A stretch of DNA of 64,000 nt from Streblospio benedicti (Eukaryota > Annelida > Polychaeta > Spionida > Spionidae). The position numbers were made by a program, and so were the translations under genes. Under the pieces are notes generated by a model. That model was not told where the DNA came from, did no database searches, and saw nothing but the letters and a program-made list of their open reading frames with translations. Of the stretch, positions 32,060 to 45,300 are shown in pieces (the stretch's first letter is position 1; each line of letters opens with the position of its first letter). The stretch spans positions 19,404,456 through 19,468,455 of the forward strand of contig CM032661.1 of NCBI GenBank assembly GCA_019095985.1. Direction: 5' to 3'.

Positions 32060-35000
32060 CTTTTGGGTATCAGGCTTCCTGAAGTTTGCGTTCTTGATTC
32101 CCTCAATATCCCAGTCTAATTCATTACAGTAAAATTTTCCACATTGGTTGAAACTAGATTCTTCTATGAATGTACCATTCACTGGCAAATCTTGCAGAAT
32201 AAAGGAAGAGATGAGGTTTCCCCAAATCTGAGCTGAAATAAGCAAGTAGATATCAGTACCAAGAAGCTACAGCTACAATAGGATTGGTTAGCTAACAATG
32301 GATTATCTAAGAAAACAAATTTTCATGGTGGACAAAATTTGGTGATGACTTGAAACCATGGATTTTTGTCTCAATTTCAAATCACCCAGTCAGACATTCA
32401 TTCAAATACAGGGGATCATTCCCCTGTTTATGGTATTGGTTAACTACAGATAAAACTTTGCCAAACTTGGCCAAAGGCGCAAGATACCTTTGATAACATT
32501 CATTTACGTGTGTGAAACTACAGGCATGGTAGCCATATTCAACTAAAACATCACATCCAGGGTCACATACCTGTCTGAAAGGCCATAAAGAAGTAGCCAA
32601 AAAAGCGCGTGATGACGGCGTCGCGGTCTTCGCCAGTCAGTGATGCGTACTGTGCACCGATCTCTGTCAAGTACGTGCACTTGGCTGACCACAGCACGCC
32701 ACCCGACAGGCCAAGCAGAAATGCTGTCAACAGGATTCAGAGGCAGGTAAGAACACAAAGGACAGGTCTGCTTGGATTGCAGTAACTATGGATCAGAGGA
32801 TGGTTTCGTTGCAGATCAATGATCACGCTATGATGACCACGATGCTGACTTTGCATCTTTTGCAGTTTCCTTTTAAGTCAGATATAATCAATCAACAAGT
32901 TCTAATAATATATAGTGATATCATCTCTTGATGTAATCTACAATGTTTGATGTACTGGACTAACCTGTGGGTATGATGGTCGCCCAGGAGGGGTAGAAGT
33001 TGGCAGCCATGTAGGCGGCATAGGGGAGGAAAGCTAGCGTGAGCGACCACTTGCAGCCAGCACGCTGGATGAACAAAGTGGGCAGCAACAGTGATGACAG
33101 CACCTGAGGAGGACGAGTAGAGGCGTACAATTTATATAGGTGTTTTCCAATGCTTGCAAATTCATTTCTTACCTCTCTCACATGTCATCTCTCTAGCAAG
33201 CATATTTCTATGAAATAATATAATAGACATATATATCTATAAATAGACATAGCTGAAGACAAAGTTAATTACAATTCTAAGCTTCAATTTCACAACATCA
33301 AGTGGCCCTCACAGGATTCAAACTCAAGACCTGAATGTTCTTCACTTATGTCCACCATGGTAGAAATATGGTTGCTAGAGAGATGACATGTAAGCGAGAA
33401 GATTGTAAATGGATATGGAAATGTTGCAGCAGTTTTTGGGTTTACATTTACTTTATTTACATACTGCAAAAAATGATATGAGGACTATCCTGATGAGGAC
33501 TATCCTGCTAATAAGGACTGTCCTGTAATAAATAACCCTCCAATTAGACACTAGAACCTATAATTCAGAGACCTGTGGTTTGTTTTTAGAAATCTATATC
33601 CAGATCTCATATATCACAAGAAGAAAACCATGAACTAGTAAATTTGTCAAATTTAATATTGCAAAAGTCGTTTTCATGCTTGTATTTATAGATCGTGTTG
33701 TGGTATTCAAATGTGTGCATTGTACTTTTTCTTCAAACTGTGTACTCATGCATATATGTCTGGTATGACGGTTTCTATAAATGCCTGACAGTAACGAATC
33801 CATTTTTTTTTTTTTTCAAGAGTGGGGTGGCACACTTCAGGTATCTTGGGTTTCATATGCACGATTGATAGCAGATATGTAAAAAAAACATGAAAATGAA
33901 TGCATACTCTGTGTCCCGTCTCAGTCTACCAATGGGCCTATGAGGGTGTGTGCATGACTGCATGAGTGACAGAGTGCATATACCAAGGCTAAGTAGATGA
34001 CAGCAAGCCCTACGAGCCCCAGGCCACCCTGCCGGTTGAGGCTGCTCTGAAGGTTCTGCATGCTGAGGAAGGCGGTAAAGTTCAGCGTGAAAGCTACGCA
34101 GATCACAATGAGGTTCTTCTTCTTCAGGTACTTCTCCTGCTTCACCATGTACTTCCTTGGGTCGTACGAATGATATCTGAAGCATAATGGTAAGATTAAC
34201 ATGGTGAATAAGTACCCATTATTTCATGTGTACTTTTGCCATTAAAATGCCACTTACACAGGAAACTGTATGAAAGGTAAACATTTAGTGGTACCAAACT
34301 TTTATTTGGAGTTTATTGTCTCCCTCCATCAGTAAAACATCAATATATGTAATATTTAAAAAATGCATGAGTTGGCACATAACTTGTGTACAAAAAGGCA
34401 CGAGTCAACAAAATCATCGGCAACATATGTCATTGTGTGAGCAGAATTTGTGGCAATACCTATAGTTGAGTTCCTCCTCTGACATGGCCCGGCGCGTGTC
34501 TGACTTGGGCTCATCTCGACCCCCGCCGCTGACCTCTGACTCATACACGTAGTCGCGGTGACCGCGACGCTCACGCTCCAGCAGCGGGTCGTCGGGATCA
34601 AGCAACCGCACGTCCTGCAGCTCGGCAGCCATTTCTCTGGTGGGGGCAGGGAGAGGGATAGGTTAAATACTGATTGACGATGACTTGATAGGGACTTTAG
34701 GATTATATTGTAAAACTTGCTCGAAAAGCTGTCGCGTTATAGTTTAAAATGAGCAGGGGTAGCTTTGAAAAACCATGGAAACCATCACGTTTGTAGGCTG
34801 AGCAAGTGGTGTCCAGAAGTTACCATTGAGCTGTCAGTACAATATAAGAATTTCCCAGACATCATGCCATTTGATCGTACCATGTCACAAACGATTTGGA
34901 ATTAACTTGTTATGATGATTTAGTACACATGTAAATTCATTTGATATAGTCCATATGAATACCATAAACCTTACTAAACTTCATGGTATGAAAAATGAAA

Positions 35001-38000
35001 CCTGCATTCGCCTGTTTTATAAATTAAAGAGAATGCAAATGTACACAAAAAAAGTACTGTCAACCGGAAACCAACTAATATGTTAAGTTAACGTAATCTC
35101 ATCACTATTAAGTAAACTTGTTTTTACTAAGCCAGCAACACCCTAAGTGAAATCAGTGTACTGCACATCCACCAATGTTCTCAGCCCACTTAAATGAGGG
35201 AATCATTTGTTTAAGTGGTTGGTGATCGGATTGTTGTGAAACTCTCGTTCAGTTCAAATTTTGTTACAAAATGTCATTAAACAGGGCTGCAAAAGCTGTT
35301 GTGGGTAAGTTATGAGATAGCAACTGCAACGTTGTTTACTAAACATTTCTACACCACGTAACGTTAGAGCGCAGCAAATGACAACACATGCATCCAATAA
35401 AATAACCTTTGGGAGGGTGCTCTTTCTCAAATGCATTGAAACAGATCAGATAATGATCATTATACATGTACATTGACAAGATAATTATTATATTTATATA
35501 TCAGTATATTTTGATTCAAATCATCCAAAAAATCCTGTTGTAAAGATAACAACGCACACAGGTATTAATGAGACTTCAGGATTGCATTTCACCATGCTCA
35601 TCAAAGTTTTATTGACCAATCACTCCTATTTCATATACTTGTTTTCCTTTTATCAACCATCATATCAGGTGAGAATGGTTTAACATGTTATGATTTATTA
35701 CAATACTATAAACGTAGACAAATATATATATTTCATTGCTAAACAGGATCTGAACATGTTGACCCCAAGAGTGGGAAGGGTGGTGTGAGTAGGTGCGAAA
35801 CTGGGAACATTCCTGTGTGCACATTAACGACTCATAACATCATCATTGTGATCAAGATAAGAGACATTGTCAAAAGCTCAATAATTTAAACTTGGTTATC
35901 TTGTTTAACAATGAAATTTCTATTTGTCTATAAGATCTACGATAAATGATTTTCCATCATAAAAGTAGTTAAATGTGCAAGATTATAGAAAAAATCTAGA
36001 ATCTAAGTGATAAAATAACACAAAATATTTGCACGAATGCAAATAAAAGAAATTAAAAGAAAACATTGACTGTAGGCAACAGCAATAACAAGACCAGATG
36101 GAAAAGATAATTAGACTTACACAGCAACTTCTGGAAGAACCTAAAATAATCATTAGTAAAAACATTTAGATGACAAATATACATAGAATATAAGAATACT
36201 GATTAATTAAGAATGCTTAGACAAACAAAAAAGATTTTAGACAAGAAGACTGATATTATGATTTTTGGTGTTATAGATCTAAGGAATCTAAAATGTATGC
36301 CGCAGTCTCAAGTCTCTGTTTATCGTACAGTAAGCAAATGGTTCTAATCGGGTTATATTTTAGTTTTTTATGGGTGCAATGACATAGAAATATCACACAT
36401 CTCTAGCATAAACAATGCATGACGTTGTCCTTTATATCTTTCATATAGGAGTTAATAGTATATTGTAGATCAGAGCTTTTTGAAATCAGGAGAAAAAACA
36501 ATTGTGATATCATGTTCTATATCAGTGGTAGGTGGTCTCACAAAAAGATGGAAAGTCCACCATATATCATAACATGACATTGGCTGACATGGCAAACTTG
36601 CTTCTATATTGTTGAATGAAAGGAATGATCTCAATCAGAATCTGACGATTGTGGCTGCTTTCAAAATTTTATGTTCTTTGTACAATTAATAAATATAGCT
36701 TGAAGATTTTTCGGCAACTGTTGCTTCCTCAGCTGTTTGGTTTTACAAAAGATACTTTTAAAAATACCATTGAATAAGGCATTTTTGAGGAATGATTTCT
36801 TTCACTTAATTTGAAGCAAAAGTTCATGAGCAGTTGCAATGTGCCCAATGAGCATTTTGTAAGCCAGTTCAACCTTCATGATCATCCATCAAAGTTTTTA
36901 ATGAAATAAACTACCTTTAGCCTAGAATTAGTTTGTCTAGGTAAAATAAATTTTTAATTTGACTTTGAAACTGTTCAAAATTAAATAATAATAATTCAAA
37001 TGGAGGTATATAGGTTGACCCATGATCAAAAGTATTACAAGAATGGGCTTTCTAAAACTTTGCACTTATATTAAGCTTCAACCCCCTGTAATCATAAAGA
37101 CGTTCACTTGAGCACATGACCTTACTTTGATATTTAGGGGATTGTCCTAGGACCCTGGCCTAGGACTGGAAATTTGCTTAACTTGTTGAAACAATATGTG
37201 TAATCAAACAAATCAGTGTTTTACATTCTATTCCATAGAGCCAAATCACATCTGTGTGATCTACCGGTATGTTAAATGAATAGAAGCTGATGTGATATGA
37301 ATGTACCCCAGGTAAAGCAGGATGGTGGTTTATTGTACACATGTAAATACATTCTTCTCAGCCGTCATACACATTAGAAAGCCTACATGTACATCTAGGC
37401 TTTACATGGCTAGACACAGCCACAGCCTAGGCTTTACACAGCCATAAGATAAACGATGGGTCAGTGTGGTCAGATAAATAATCACTACTCCTTGCTCAAC
37501 CTGAGCAGATGTCATAAACACTGAGCATTTGCCCTGTCAGTGGCCACACTTGACATCCTCAGGCCTATCACTTTGTTCCAGATGCAAATTCTTTGAAGTT
37601 TTATGTAGCCATATCTTACTGCCAGTTACTATAATCTAGAGGTGCAACTTGCAGGTGGCATGCATACAATATCAGTTTTCATAACTCTGCATATGTTATG
37701 AGAAAATGTGGACTTCTTTTTCCTTGAACATGTTGAAGACTAAGCCCTTTTGCATTGATGTTTTATGCCTGGAATCCATACCGACTAGAGGCATACAAAT
37801 CTTAGGACCATTTGTACAGCACTGCAGATATCAATTTCATTTCAATCAGTTGTTGAATTTTGTAAAAATAACAATAGAAATTTCAACATAACAGAGAAAA
37901 AGGAAAAATTATCTTTTTTATTTTATGTATTTGAAAAACATAAAACCAGCTATTTCCAGAGACAAAGTTCATCTTCATTCACATTCTGCAAGTGGTACAT

Positions 38001-39299
38001 TTTTGTTATTGTGTATCATGTTTACTGTGAAAATGAAAAACAGATTATTAAGACAAAATAACAGCTCTTGATCATAATGTATAAGTATGTTTATACAAAT
38101 ATATTATGATTGTTATTTTCTGTCAATATATCTATATGATAATGACTATGAAGATCAAAAGCTGTCAGGAAAGTCCATTAATAATCAAAAGCAGCAAAGG
38201 CAAAATTGCACACACCAGAAGCAGATATGACAAAATAAGCTGGAAACAGACTAAACAATTCTATTATAAAAACTTATTACGCCAAAACGGGACTGAATGT
38301 AGACATTCCAACCGAGCTTCGGAAAACAAGGTTGATTATCTGGAAACATAAAAAATCACCAACAGTTGTTTTCTTCAAATAACTAACTAATCGTCATAGA
38401 GCAAATTTTCGAAATAATTAATACCAATAGTTACTTTTGATTTAGTTGACACATTCACTGATTAGTTGTTGAAGATTTGGTCAGACTAAATTGCCAAATA
38501 CAAAAGCGCTAAAATTGAAATAACCAAAATCAAAAATAGGATAAGACATCTATTTCTATTTTGCATATACATGTACATATAATATTTTTCATCACTAATT
38601 TTTCCTAAATCCATGTCTAAATCCGTATCTTTGTATCATGAAAGAATGTCAGACTCCAACATCAGAGAGCATTTTATCACACTAGATAGAATCAGGTGAC
38701 AGCATTTTATGTTGTAGAATTTATCATGTAATCATAGCACTGGGACATTATTGTAATACGGAACCTCATGTTAGAGCCAGCGTTGGTGTACCACTCCCGC
38801 AACCCCCTGAAGCCTTACCTATGCTTATGACAAACATAAACGTACTCATAAAATATACCAGTATATCAAATAGTACAGCAGAACCTTATTCCTTAGTATC
38901 TCAACAATGCTTATCTCAAATTTTCTATTATCACGAGATTATTGCTTTCATTTCCCTTCAACCATATCATGACCATATTTCAATTGGTTATCTCTATACT
39001 CGCTATCTCTGGCACATTTGACTGTTAATATCCCTACAGCTTCAAGATAACGAGTTTTTACTACAGTAACACAAAGATACAGAACATATTCCACATATTC
39101 CACCAGCCTACCTGTTATGTTCCTGCTGGTCGAGCAACTGATTCAGGTAGTGCGAGCGCACCTCTGTGGGTGAGAGGCGCAGGTCTGCGTCCTCAGATAG
39201 GGGGCGCTGGAGTGCGGCGCCGGCACGGCGGGGTCGCTGCGGTGTGGAGGCGCTGCCCGGACGGGACGACGGCGCAGCGGCGGAGGCCCACTTTATCAT
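32060..39299 (-). CDS. UNC93A: UNC93A-like protein, N-terminal half (exons 1-6)
   Basis: Minus-strand exons 39299-39112 (start ATG, MIKWASAAAPSSRP), 34636-34460, 34176-33984, 33103-32965, 32723-32571 and 32232-32060. Splice phases agree throughout, and the half totals 1023 nt, ending in phase 0. It begins with about 130 hydrophilic residues rich in Arg, Ser and acidic residues, which are absent from human UNC93A, then KKKNLIVICVAFTLNFTAFL, the signature LQSSLNRQGGLG, LLLPTLFIQRAGCKWSL, LLGLSGGVLWSAKCTYLTEI and FGYFFMAFQTGAQIWGNLISS. These match the first half of UNC93A in order. A glycosylatable loop with paired Cys follows. The protein then continues at 17497 on the other strand (see that entry), giving 613 residues in all. 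A first intron of 4.5 kb separates exons 1 and 2. Whether an additional 5' exon exists is unknown. Confidence 0.92.
33180..33391. repeat. MITE-like element with 30-bp TIRs
   Basis: ACATGTCATCTCTCTAGCAA at 33180 (arm to 33209) is mirrored by 33362-33391 with one mismatch. The interior contains a tRNA-like box (GTGGCCCTCACAGGATTCAA) similar to the SINE at 42.1 kb, suggesting that a SINE fragment was captured between the repeats. It lies in the intron of UNC93A just upstream of exon 4. Confidence 0.75.
35271..35784 (+). CDS. Candidate two-exon start of an unrecognised plus-strand gene
   Basis: An ATG exon 35271-35304 (MSLNRAAKAVVG) ends in the strong donor G|GTAAGT. A second segment 35747-35784 begins after TGCTAAACAG in the matching phase, gives SEHVDPKSGKGG and ends at GT|GTGAGT. 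The composition of the first 12 residues would suit a mitochondrial presequence. I found no third exon before 39 kb and do not recognise the protein. It would lie inside the first intron of UNC93A on the opposite strand. Chance is a real alternative. Confidence 0.3.
35785..39111. other. Long AT-rich intron sequence (UNC93A intron 1)
   Basis: No convincing exon or element boundary. Scattered TACATGTACAT words occur, for example near 37388 and 38570. A block near 38880-39060 (TTATCTC repeated, then AAGATAACGAG) may be an interspersed repeat of unknown type. Confidence 0.4.
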
Positions 39300-42129
39300 A
39301 GCATCATCCGCAGCCGGCACACAGCTGTATAAAGTAGTGGATATGCGCACTGCATCAATTACAAGCACAGTATAATGCTTATTCAACAGACAATGACAAT
39401 GGCAATGATTATTAGCCCCTTGCCCCTACAAGTCCTGAAAAGAACTTCCTTAAAAAAATTATGCGCGGTCACATAGGCTCAACCGATTAATCACGCATGA
39501 AAAGTCTGTGATTTTCAGCAATTCACGTGAAGCATTTTTTTTAAATGGCCACCAGTTTGTGCATGGACTATGTTTTTAATAAGTTGAGTCTATGGGACAG
39601 TGGCATTAGACATATTAGATAAGATGTTAGCATGGTTACTGTTAGTAACTTGGAAATTGGGATGCCCCTTAATTGTTGATTGACAGTTCAGAAGCCCAAA
39701 GATTAGGTTTGTTTGGTTTGGTATAGGTGTTTTGTGTGTTGTTTGTACAATGAATTGCATATTCCGTTTTTTTCAAGGATGTCGATTTTGGTCTACCATA
39801 TGTATTTACATGAAAGGTTCGTGCTGAATATCTGTTTGAGACACATGGTAGGCATCACAACTGAATCAAGATTCGTTTTCATGAATCCCAATACGGATTG
39901 CATTCTCATTGGGTTGACTTCTATTCATTTAAAATCAGAGGCATTCTTACTTAGATACGCTACATGTATATGAATTAAATATACAAAGTTCCAGTGCTTA
40001 CACTACAGACATGTGATAGCAGCTCTGGAGGCATCGTCTATTTATACTGAAATAAATGCTATGTCCACAACTATTTGGGGAGTAATCTGATCATGTAAAA
40101 TACCTGATTGATATCAAGTCCGATACAAATGTTATGTCATAAATGATTGATTCATTCTTTATAAATGAGCAACAGTGTTCATGAACCTTCTCCAGGCCAA
40201 GGTGGCAGATGGTAAAGTCTAAATGACGAATGTGAACGCAATTCTAAATAACATTCAACAGAACTTAGAGCATGTGATACATCATTTAATTGTTGAAATT
40301 GTACAATAGTACATTGTGCAATTACAAATATATAAATATATTCATTGTATCACCATAAAGTGAATTCAAAGCAGCATAAAATGCAAAACAAACTGTGTTC
40401 ATTGCCTTGGTTGATAGTTAACGAGGGCTACCAGTTGAAACAGTTCTCAACTCAGAGGTCAATACGAGCACCTCTATAAGATAACATCGATAACATGCAC
40501 GCATTCATTGGAGATTGGGAGGAAAATATCACCAGCAGAAGCACCCTATTGAGCGACTGTGATAGCAGCATGCCGGCAGCTTGTTTCCATTATTCTAGTC
40601 CCTGGTAATGGGCGCATCATGGAATACAGCTGTGAAATATGACAAGTAGTACCCAGTCAATTATGTAATCAATCCAATTTGACTTCACTATATATTAGTT
40701 AATAGCTATGATAGCTGTTCAACAGCAGTAAGCAGTTGTGTTTTTATTTCTTTTCCAAAAACATATTGAAACTAAATGTGAGTTGTTAGATGTGATGGAG
40801 AAAAATATCATTGACAGAAATAAAGTTCTGATTATCGATCTCAACCAATATTGTTTGAATTCATTTGTGAATGCTAATTGCAAAAAATGTCTTGACATTG
40901 ACTAGACGTATAAAATTCACCAAATTTTTGTACAAATCCTGGATACCACCCCTTACTTGTGTACGAAGTACATTACATTAATAATTAGATTTTTTCTTAA
41001 AATTTGACACATTAATAATTAGATTTTTTCTTAAAATTTGACAGCTACATGTTAATATTTGTTCAATTGTTACTATTTCAAAAACACAACTAATGAAATA
41101 CAAAGTCACATATTGTATGGAGCTATGTGTAGCTAACATAGGGTGGTGTGTTTAGGAAATGTGCCAATGTTTTCAATCTCTCCACACAACTTGCAATTTG
41201 TGGTGAAATATAACACCTGTCTTGCTGGGACTTGAAAAAAAATGCGGGCAAATACTTGTACTTTGTGTTCTGATAATTGGCTGTAAAACTACATAAGAGT
41301 GATTTTCCTATCATCATTTGCACACGTTCAGTGCCAATTGGTTACTTTAGGTATGGTTGAACAAATACCCAGAGGCTATGATTGATATCACATAATAACA
41401 GACTTTAGGCAGGTATTAGCAGGAAATGTTTACAAACAATCCAATCATGATGGACACTTATTTATGCCATCCACGCCATAGGACTTCTACATTGGAAATG
41501 GTAACTTGCATCAATGCAAGAGATTTCTTTCTATTCATAATTCAATATGTAGCAAATGCATCACTCTTGTATTGTATCTGCACACATGTTAAGTATGTAA
41601 AACTGCGTTTTCACAGACTAACAAGATAATCTGACTCGTGAGAACTTGATAAACTCAACTGGTTGGTTTAGCTGGTTATTTTTTGCACCAATTAAAATAG
41701 ATGGAGAATATCTAGTGGATTACAGTGTTTGCATTGCTCTACAGGTAAAGGTGAGCTCTGCTTTGCATCTAGTCAGCAATCATAAAACTGATACATTGAT
41801 GCAACAGAAGTCTCGCTACATGCTATCTCCACTCATGTTTATTTCATCACAGTAGTTACATTTATTTATCCTCTCAGAAATCAGACATTACTGTGCTCTT
41901 GCGATAGGAACATGACAAGTAGAGAATGTCACATTCAGATATATTTGGAAATGCTGATGATGTATGTATCACATAATGATACGGACATTGATGTAGTGAT
42001 GTAATTGTCAGAGATAACAGTTAAAATATACAATGTAATCTAACATGTTTCCCAAGTTGCTTGTGTATTCAAGTCTAAATCATATACAATGTAATATGGA
42101 CATAACTTAAGACTTTCCATCTTAAGAAA
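39300..42129. other. Intergenic region upstream of UNC93A, nothing firm
   Basis: This region should include the UNC93A promoter if exon 1 is correctly placed. The sequence just inside exon 1 (39160-39290) is strongly GC- and CpG-rich compared with its surroundings. Apart from the short tandem repeat at 40975-41042, no feature was recognised. Confidence 0.4.
40975..41042 (+). repeat. Exact tandem duplication, 34 bp x 2
   Basis: The unit beginning ACATTAATAATTAGATTTTT occurs at 40975-41008 and is repeated without change at 41009-41042, so the duplication is recent. Confidence 0.92.
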
Positions 42130-42225
42130 TCAAGTGGCCCTTGGTAGAACTTGAACTCACAACGCTGTAAAACAGAATGAAGCAATCATACCAAGGGGTG
42201 AGCTAACTACTAAACCACAGATGAA
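42130..42225 (-). repeat. tRNA-derived SINE head
   Basis: On the minus strand GTGGTTTAGTAGTTAGCTCA (A-box-like) is followed by GTTGTGAGTTCAAGTTCTAC (B-box-like) and ends AAGGGCCAC. Spacing suits RNA polymerase III promoter boxes. The same head appears in reduced form inside 33.2-33.4 kb. Confidence 0.65.
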
Positions 42226-42311
42226 CCGTTGTTTATAATGAATAACATGTATGTATAATGGCAGTAAAACATTTAAAAGCCTATCTAGGAATACTATAGT
42301 CCCAGAGATAG

Positions 42312-45300
42312 CAGTCATCTGCTAAAAGGTTGCTATACATTTTCTGAAAGGGCATTATCTCAGGATCACAGAACTGTATCGCTGGAGCGCGTAACCGGGT
42401 GGAAACTCAAATGACGGCCGTTTAAAGATATGTACCGTAGCATGTTTTCTTTTTTTTTAAATCATGTATCTAGGCTTGATTCTCACTGTGATTCAGATAC
42501 ACATCAATAATGTATTTTTATGTGATTTACCAATACTGTAACATGCCTTAGACATGGAAATTGATTATTTTTGGGCCTTGATAGGACATAATGCACTAAA
42601 AACAGGACTTTTTGTGGTCTGGCGTGTCAACTTTGAGATAGACGCTAAAATTTTCATATAACATTTCGCCAAAATATACTCAAAACCTGCTCTTAACTCC
42701 ATTAATATCGATTTTAGACACATTATTACTATTATTAATGGATAGGAAGTCATATGTAAGGATTCTAAAAATGTTGTAATATTTGACCTTGAGATCATTT
42801 TCAAGGTCAAAACGATCAAAATTACCCCCGTAATTTAGTTTACTCAATATTTCACCCCAAAAAATGTGTAGAAATTTGTAACAATTCATCAAGCAGTATA
42901 ACTTTATTGAAATACAAAGCATTAACACCTTTGGGTCAAATCAAATATCACTTAATCTAATACTTAATCTAGACATTGTGTTGATCAAAAAAAGCATGTA
43001 GCGCTGTCAAGGTCGTTACGTGAAATAATGATTAAACATGAACAGTTTAAATGACAGTGGTAGTACTGAGAAATCAATAATGATGATTAATTGTCTTTAT
43101 TCATACATAAACCATCACAACTGAGAACAAAATAACTTAGATTTCCTACATTTGCATCTGTTGTTCTTGCATGCCATGGAACAATTACATGAAATCATTT
43201 CTATGCATGCCTTTGGTATCGGTTCTTTGGCCATCAGAATGGGAATCCGGTCATCATTTTGTTTACTCCAATCCAAAGTTTCAGGCAAGGGTAGAACTGG
43301 TATAGATATTTGCCTGCCTCCAGACCATAGTTTGGTGATGGACCCTTTTAATATGGTGGGCAATGTGTCAGATGTTGGTGGTCAGGACTCCCTGCTCGTG
43401 AAAATAGCATACATCTGGCCTCGTCTGTGCTTTCAACATTTTGTTTGTACATTTTGCAAACAAATGTCTCACCTTTTTTATCTTTTCCTCAGTTAACTCA
43501 CCAACTCCAATATCCTTTAGAAGAGCATGATGATTTTTAAACATATCAAATGCTGTCTTCTTTGTATGTTTGCAAAACAATGATGTGGTATCTGAACCAG
43601 TGAGGGCATGGTAAGTTAACAAAGACTATTCACACCCTTCAGGAAGGCCATCACAAATAACATTGACAGGTAAATATATTTGATTTTTTAGAAGGACCGG
43701 CCATCAATCACACTTTACAACCTATTTCCTGCACATGTGACAAAAGTAACACAAGAACGTTGATGTCTCCAGATCACACTACGACATTTTCAATGTCGGA
43801 TACAATGATTTTGAATGTATGGCACTAGCCTCGTGTCAGCTTCTTCGTGTAGTGCCTTCAATTCTGTGACATCTACGTAATCCACAGAACATTCTAAATG
43901 GTCCTCTTTAATGAATCCTCCTGCAATAAACAGAACCTTGTTATGTGGTGCCTGTAATAGTACTTGTTCTTTATCTATCAAATATGATATCAATCGTGTC
44001 ATATCCTTGTCCTTTCTGAAATACAGCTTAAACAAAGGCCTCTGCAAGCTCTCCATGTTATTCACGCCCTTCGTTTTTCCAAGTGCATATACAAGAGCCT
44101 GCCCATCTATTAGAAGGCTCGATGACCCTTCCAAGTGTAATGTGTCACGGTAGACCACGTCACGTTTAAGGACATTCGCCAAAATGGAGTCTTCAACTTT
44201 CCATTTACATCAGCAAGTGATACAGGCACTGGCAAAAGTTCATGTCTCATTATTTACCTAAGGTCTACAGATCTTCCAGCTTCGTATTCTATAATGAGCC
44301 TTTGAAGGACAGTCCTGCCTATTTTGTGTATCTGAGCGTTATCAGAGGTTTTCTTTGATGGTTGCACATAGAGTGATGCAAGGGTAAGGGGCGACTTTCT
44401 TTAATAGGATCACACATCATCTGAAGATATCATGCAATCGTTCACAAAATTCTCCGTTTGAACTTGTCCAAGTTCACATGCATTTAACAATTAAACCTGT
44501 ATAGCTTCAATGGCAACATCTTTGTTTGCAGCATTTTGTAATACAACAGCCTCAGTATCAAAAGAAATAATGTAGAACTTGTTCGTGACATCCTCAAGTG
44601 GTTTCATATCATTATTATCCTTTGATTTTCTTGATTTAGACATTTCTTTATGATTGAAAGTATCATCAAAATCAACAACAAATGGGTCTCTGATTTGGGA
44701 GGTAATGTATGACATTCATAATATTTATCCGATGTTGAAAATATTGTTGTATAGTCTAGAAACACCGATGTTTTTGTGTTACTTTTGGCACATGTGCAGA
44801 AAATAGGTTGTAAAGTGTGAATGATGGCTGGTCCTTCTAAAAGCAAACATACATACCTGTCAATGCTATTTGTGATGGCCTTCCTGAAGGGTCTGAAGAG
44901 TCTTTGATATCTTTCCATGCCCTAACTGGCTCAGATACCACATCGTTGTTTTTCAAACTTACAAAGAAGACAGCATTTGATATGTTTAAAAATCATCATG
45001 CTCTTCTGAAGGATATTGGTGTTGGCGAGTTAACTGAGGAAAAGATTAAAAAAGGTGAGACATTTGTTTGCAAAATGTACAAACAAAATGTTGAAAGCAC
45101 TGATGAGGCCAGATGTATGCTATTTTCACGAGCAGGGAGTCCTGACCACCAACATCTGACACATTGCCCACCATATTAAAAGGGTCCATCACCAAACTAT
45201 GGTCTGGAGGCAGGCAAATATCTATACCAGTTCTACCCTTGCCTGAAACTTTGGATTGGAGTAAACAAAATGATGACCGGATTCCCATTCTGATGGCCAA

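Noticed and set aside
17497-39299. Biological trans-splicing or two separate half-genes for UNC93A
   Set aside because: Possible in principle, but placeholder gaps on both sides of the contig make wrong contig orientation far simpler.
39713-39973. 86-codon plus-strand ORF
   Set aside because: Cys/Phe-rich translation of AT-rich intergenic DNA without family resemblance.
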